Below are positions 9,512 through 13,187 of a DNA stretch of 13,187 bases, piece by piece. The DNA comes from Blastomyces gilchristii SLH14081. Lineage: Eukaryota; Ascomycota; Eurotiomycetes; Onygenales; Ajellomycetaceae. The notes under the pieces are model-generated. The model saw only the letters and a program-made list of their open reading frames with translations, was not told the DNA's origin and did not search any database. Location of the stretch: positions 32,613 through 45,799 of the forward strand of contig NW_003101621.1 of NCBI RefSeq assembly GCF_000003855.2, read 5' to 3'. Numbering within the stretch: position 1 is the stretch's first letter; each line of letters begins with the position of its first letter. The translations under genes and the position numbers were made by a program.

Positions 9512-9615
9512 TGTGAGATAAATCTATATAATAATTATATAAGAATCTTGTGAAAATAATTAAGAGTTAACTGACACTCTTCTGTATGAAAGATGTGAGA
9601 TAAATCTATATAATA
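9512..9615 (+). repeat. 22-bp direct repeat in the 3' noncoding region
   Basis: The 22 bases at 9512-9533 (starting TGTGAGATAAATC) recur exactly at 9594-9615, a period of 82 bp. Both copies are followed after 7 bases by AAGAATCT, so the repeated unit is at least about 37 bp with some drift. The octamer GAGTGATT also occurs three times nearby, near 9291, 9338 and 9501. This may be a small tandem duplication; function unknown. Confidence 0.7.
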
Positions 9616-9791
9616 GTCAGAGAAGAATCTGTAAACTATAAAGAATCTCACAGAATAAGAAACTGAGTAACAGACTCTTTTCTCTTTACAGTAATAAGAG
9701 ATTTTTCCTCACTAAGATTTTTTATAGATGTGAAGAATTTTTAGTCAGTATCACTACAGTGCTGAGCTGATTCTATGAAGTCACTCAGTGA

Positions 9792-9813
9792 AAGACTTCA
9801 CAGATGAAGTCTT
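9792..9813 (+). other. Perfect 9-bp hairpin just before the polypurine tract
   Basis: AAGACTTCA (9792-9800), loop CAGA (9801-9804), TGAAGTCTT (9805-9813). All nine pairs are Watson-Crick, and the hairpin ends directly at the start of the polypurine tract. It could fold in the RNA or be chance. Confidence 0.55.
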
Positions 9814-9826
9814 AGAGAGGAAGAAA
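9814..9826 (+). promoter_or_regulatory. Polypurine tract (plus-strand primer) of the inner element
   Basis: AGAGAGGAAGAAA is 13 uninterrupted purines ending two bases before the 3' LTR at 9829, the position required for the RNase H-resistant primer of plus-strand DNA synthesis. It holds one of the few GG pairs in the region. Confidence 0.8.
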
Positions 9827-9828
9827 TA

Positions 9829-10086
9829 TATAAGAAATTCTGCTTCTCACAGATTCATTATCTCTATTTCTATCTCTTATGTAATTAATAGAATTAGCAG
9901 CCCTTGGCTACACATAACTATATAGACTGAAGTTTGTGAATACTATTCATAACTCAGCTTGAATACTATTATACATTTGATCTCTACATTTTATCTTCCT
10001 ACTGTGAATACTTCTAGTAGTTAACAGTACATATCACGCCAAGCTGTAAACACCCGAATAATCGCCTGCGAGCACTTATTCTTACA
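9829..10086 (+). repeat. 3' LTR of the inner element
   Basis: 258 bp starting TATAAGAA (TG start lost by G-to-A) and ending TTCTTACA (CA end intact). It aligns without gaps to 2839-3096. It keeps C or G at 16 of 17 transition differences from 9948 on, including a CpG-containing patch at 10035-10072, but is mutated at all 11 sites before 9931. This is the opposite pattern to the 5' LTR. Confidence 0.93.
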
Positions 10087-10091
10087 TAAAG
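10087..10091 (+). repeat. Right target-site duplication of the inner element (TAAAG)
   Basis: Matches CAAAG at 2834-2838 except for one C-to-T change. Outer element coding sequence resumes immediately after it at 10092. Confidence 0.85.
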
Positions 10092-10217
10092 TTAACTTCT
10101 CTTCTGATAAATGTATCTGTGAAAGATAAAGAAGAGAAAGAAATGAAGAATTGATAATTCTTATATCTCTGAGTTTATGTTACAATCACAATACATATCT
10201 CAAAAGAGAAGATACTA

Positions 10218-10250
10218 GTGAGATATCTACTTAACTTCAGAATAAATATT
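10218..10250 (+). other. Outer aspartic protease active site, Asp replaced
   Basis: VRYLLNFRININFI fits the family pattern V-x-A-L-L-D-S-G-A-x-x-N-F-I. Asp is Asn (AAC at 10233-10235), Ser is Phe (TTC) and Gly is Arg (AGA), each one transition away. The downstream ILGxxWL-type segment supports the call. Confidence 0.7.
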
Positions 10251-10875
10251 AACTTTATATTCTATTTCTTTTCTTTGATAAAGAGTTGAAAGAAGATAGA
10301 TCTATCAGATTATATAAAATTTACTGATAAAATAAAATATCACTATTTTGACATAATTTAAGTGAAGTATATAATTATAGACTCAGAAGAAATCTTTAAG
10401 AAGAGCAGTCTACTTCTTCACACAGTTAATATTATAGATAAGAACATTATTCTAGATCTTCTGTAATTGAGAGAAAATAATTCTCTCATTGACTGAGTTA
10501 CTCAGATATGATGATATCATTTTACTGATAAAGAAATAGTAATAGAGAAATCTGAAGAGTTTCATTGAAAGAATCTTGAGAATAAAATAGAGTTAATATA
10601 CTGTGTAGCAGATGACTGAGATTTAAAGATAGATGAAGAAGTTATCATTCTTACTGCAAGATTAGCAGTGATATTTATTATTAAAGATGAATAAATATAA
10701 CATCTCTTTACAGATTATAAGAATATCTTTTTAGAAAGAGAAGTAGTGAAGTTTTCTGATATTAAGATATGATATAAGATCTGTCTTGAAGATGATATAA
10801 TAATACTGTACAGATCTTTTTATAACTTATCTGTAAAGAAATTGAATATTCTGTATAAATATGTTGAGAAAGTGC

Positions 10876-11342
10876 AATTAAAGAACTGAATACACTTATC
10901 AAAGAGTCTGACAGAGACATCTATACTCTTTATACTTAAGAAGAATCATGGACTACATCTATGCATAGACTACAGAGGTCTTAATAAGATGACAGTTAAG
11001 AATCACTATTTATTATCATTAATTGATAAGATAATCAATCAATTATTTGAAGTAAGAGTATTCTCAAAAATTGATATACAGAATATCTATCATAGAATCA
11101 AAGTTAATGAAGAGAATATTTCAAAAACAGCTTTTCATATTAAGTACAGTAATTTTAAATATCTTGTTTTATCTTTTGATCTCTGTAATACTTCAGTTAT
11201 CTTTCAGATCTATATAAATAAGACATTGCAGAGTCTTGTCAATATCTTCTGTATAGTATACTTAAATAACATTCTAATCTTCTTGAAAATGAAGAAAGAA
11301 CATAATACTCATATTCAAGAAGTATTAAGTCACTTAAGATAG
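10876..11342 (+). other. Outer reverse transcriptase, longest surviving open stretch
   Basis: A 117-codon open frame from ATG 10989 to the stop at 11340 covers the palm. Blocks: LHLCIDYRGLNK just upstream, FSKIDIQ with the first catalytic Asp intact (11073-11075), KTAFHIKYSNFKYLVLSFDL, and VYLNNILIF at the YxDD site (11259-11270), where both Asp are Asn. The ATG is an internal Met of the domain, not a real start. The YxDD loss alone should abolish activity. Confidence 0.92.
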
Positions 11343-11689
11343 TATTAACTCTATATAAACACTGAAAAATACTTGTTCTATATACAGGAGATTGATTTCT
11401 TAGATTATATTATTGAGATAAACAGCATTTCAATGAATAGAAGCTGAGTCTTCATTATTGAGAACTAACTGATGCTGCAGATATACTATAAGATACAGAT
11501 ATTTCTAGAATTTATGAATTTCTACATATAATTTATCTATATATATTCATGAATTACTGCTTCTCTTACAGATATATTAAAGAAAAGTATGAAAGTCAGA
11601 AAGATGAGACTTTTTATTCTCACTTAAGATACTGTGTAGATGTCTACAGAATTGAAACAAGCTTTTACAGATGTCATAATACTGAATCA

Positions 11690-12090
11690 CTCTAATTTCA
11701 ATTTACTTAGCCAGTGTGAGACTGATGTATCTGAGAATAAAGTCTGTGAAATCTTTTCATAGTTAACATTGAAGATCTTTCAATATTGAAAGAATCAGAG
11801 AATAATAAACTCTGAAAATACAGATAATGAAATATCTGTAAGAGAAGACTTTTTTATAGAGTCTATAAGACACTGTAAATAAAGATAAGTGATCTTCTTC
11901 TCTAAGAAGTTATCACTTATACAGAGAAGATATAATACTCATCATTAAGAGATATTAGTAATTATTAAATTCTTTAAGATCTGATAATATTATCTTCAGA
12001 ATAGTAAGTACTCAGTTTAAGTTCTCACTAATTATATAAATCTACATTACTTCTTGATAATAAAGAGCTTGATAAAATGTTAAGTCAGAT
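11690..12090 (+). other. Outer RNase H domain
   Basis: CETDVSENKVCEIFS matches the E-T-D-A-S-x-x-A-x-G-A-V-L-S-Q start, with Asp kept at 11724-11726. FFSKKLSLIQRRYNTHH, stop, EILVIIKFF matches Y-Y-S-K-K-L-x-x-x-x-x-x-Y-x-x-H-x-K-E-L-L-A-I-V. Several stops interrupt it. Confidence 0.8.
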
Positions 12091-12671
12091 GAACAGAGCT
12101 GCTTTCAGAGTATGATTTCTATATCTGATACTGTTCAGATCAGCTTAATCTTATCAATACACTATTTAAACAGTCTGATTATAATATTATTAATATGAAG
12201 AAGAATTCTACAAAAGAATCTCTATTATCATTATAGAAGAAGCTGACTGCAGAGAATTAAGATTCTCTGAAGCTCAGAAACAGCACTGATAAGACAGCTG
12301 TATGACTCAGTATAGAAGATGAAAGAAAACTCAGATCTCTGCAGAGAATTGATACTGAAGAGTATAAGCTTCTTATATTATATCTTACTATTATTAAATT
12401 AATAAAGAATAAAACAGTCTACAATCTTTCAATCTGACTACTTTTAAAATTTATTAATAAGTTATAGAAGAGAGATATCTCTACTGAAGCTTAAATTCAG
12501 AAGTTAAAGAAGAAAGAATCTGACTTAAACTTAAAAGAGACAGACTCTGAGTGAAGCAGTACTGTTAAGAAATCAAGTTACTGATAACTAGAAGAATATA
12601 AACTTCTACTACTGAATGATTCAGTCTTCATTTCTTGTAGTAGAGCAGTGTGTCAGAAGTTATTGAGAATT

Positions 12672-13187
12672 CATTATAATAATTCTTATATAGAGCACTT
12701 TGAGTTAGAGAAGACTGAGAAGCTTCTAAAATATAAATATATTTAAGACAAGCTCTGAACAGATATCAAAGAGTATATTAAGACTTATAATATCTGTTAA
12801 AGAATAAAGATCTCACAGTATAAGTAATACAGTAAGTTAATATCACTATCTATTTTAAAAAGCTTATAACAAAATCTATCAATAAATTTCATAGTTAATC
12901 TGCTGAAGTTAATAAGAATTAAAGAATATAACTTAATTTTAATCATTGTTAATCACTTTATAAAGATAATTAAATATATTTCTATTTATAAAAAGATTAA
13001 AGTCTCTGAATTGACTGATCTGTTTTTAAATATTATTATTCATAATCACAGTGTTCTGAAATCATTGATAACAGATCAAGAATCTCTCTTCATCAGCAAA
13101 TACTGATCAGTCTTTTATTATTATCTATATAAGATATCTTCTCAGTACTGTATTTCATCACAGATAGATGATAGACTGAATATCAGA
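12672..13187 (+). other. Outer integrase: zinc site and partial core
   Basis: The zinc site reads HYNNSYIEHFELEKTEKLL with both His kept (12672-12674, 12696-12698). YNIC follows, with the first Cys now Tyr (TAT 12786-12788) and the second kept (TGT 12795-12797). In the core, the first Asp of the M-D-F pattern is Asn (AAT 12885-12887, reading INFIV), and the second Asp is kept in ITDQESLFISKY (13074-13076). The window ends near the TDGQTE-type motif, before the catalytic Glu. Confidence 0.85.

Larger units (their letters stand above)
9018..9813 (+). other. 3' noncoding region of the inner element
   Basis: No gene seen. It contains an A/T-rich block near 9020-9050, a stem-loop at 9273-9297 (ATCACTCT and AGAGTGAT around a 9-nt loop), a 22-bp direct repeat, and a hairpin next to the polypurine tract. 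It is unusually long for the space between chromodomain and 3' LTR in a gypsy element. Confidence 0.55.
2839..10086 (+). mobile_element. Inner full-length Ty3/gypsy chromovirus-type LTR retrotransposon
   Basis: A 7248-bp element bounded by two 258-bp LTRs that align without gaps at a constant 6990-bp offset and flanked by a 5-bp target duplication. Order inside is gag with zinc knuckle, protease, reverse transcriptase, RNase H, integrase, chromodomain, a long unassigned 3' region and a polypurine tract. RT-RNase H before integrase makes it Ty3/gypsy, and the C-terminal chromodomain places it with the chromoviruses, common in fungi. It sits inside an older gypsy element in the same orientation. 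It cannot transpose by itself: every enzyme has lost key residues and the frame holds many stops. Confidence 0.93.
10092..13187 (+). pseudogene. Outer Ty3/gypsy element: pol remnant (PR-RT-RH-IN), cut by the window end
   Basis: Continuation of the outer gag after the inner insertion. With the 7253-bp insertion removed, the codons join in phase. Order: protease about 10218-10250, a DKNIILDLL, stop, LRENNSLID segment at 10437-10496 (family ILGxxWLxxxNPxID), RT about 10876-11330, RNase H about 11690-12090, integrase zinc site 12672-12797, integrase core from about 12876 to the window end. All lie in one frame without an indel that I could see. Stops are again single transitions. The right part of the integrase, any chromodomain and the 3' LTR lie outside. 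It is a different element from the inner one: its protease, RT and integrase texts differ widely. Confidence 0.88.

Noticed and set aside
1..13187. A novel defence system, CRISPR array or host gene cluster
   Set aside because: No spaced repeat array, no host-type gene and no RNA gene could be read. All clear coding signals belong to two retroelements.

Overview
This window looks like repeat-rich, AT-rich DNA from a filamentous fungus, and it consists mostly of two dead LTR retrotransposons, one inserted inside the other. The fungal assignment is an inference. It rests on chromovirus-type Ty3/gypsy elements whose reading frames are ruined almost only by C-to-T and G-to-A changes, as in repeat-induced point mutation (RIP) or a similar process. 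I cannot name the species. I see no host gene and no RNA gene.

Layout. 1-240: flank with an inverted repeat and some surviving CpG. 241-1267: unassigned AT-rich DNA. 1268-1316: a short GC- and CpG-rich island that may be the first bases of the outer element's 5' LTR. 1317-1865: unassigned, probably the outer element's LTR and leader. 1866-2838: outer gag, ending just after its zinc knuckle. 2839-10086: a complete inner element with two 258-bp LTRs, 8-bp LTR terminal inverted repeats, a 5-bp target-site duplication (CAAAG left, TAAAG right), a polypurine tract, and gag-protease-RT-RNase H-integrase-chromodomain in one frame. 10092-13187: outer protease, RT, RNase H and integrase, cut by the window end inside the integrase core.

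The nesting is supported by frame arithmetic. Removing the inner element plus one target-site copy (7253 bp) puts the outer zinc-knuckle frame directly in phase with the outer pol frame.

Nothing here should make an active protein. In the inner copy the protease Asp, all three RT catalytic Asp, all four integrase zinc ligands, and integrase D1 and E are replaced. In the outer copy the protease Asp, the YxDD aspartates and integrase D1 are replaced, but one 117-codon stretch of RT is still open.

The most interesting signals are: (a) surviving cytosines are followed almost only by A or T, so CC, GG and CG are nearly gone while CA and TG remain, which is not the classical Neurospora RIP footprint; (b) in both LTRs the outward-facing half is the less mutated half; (c) the younger inner element is more damaged than its older host; (d) about 1.8 kb of unexplained sequence lies between chromodomain and 3' LTR.
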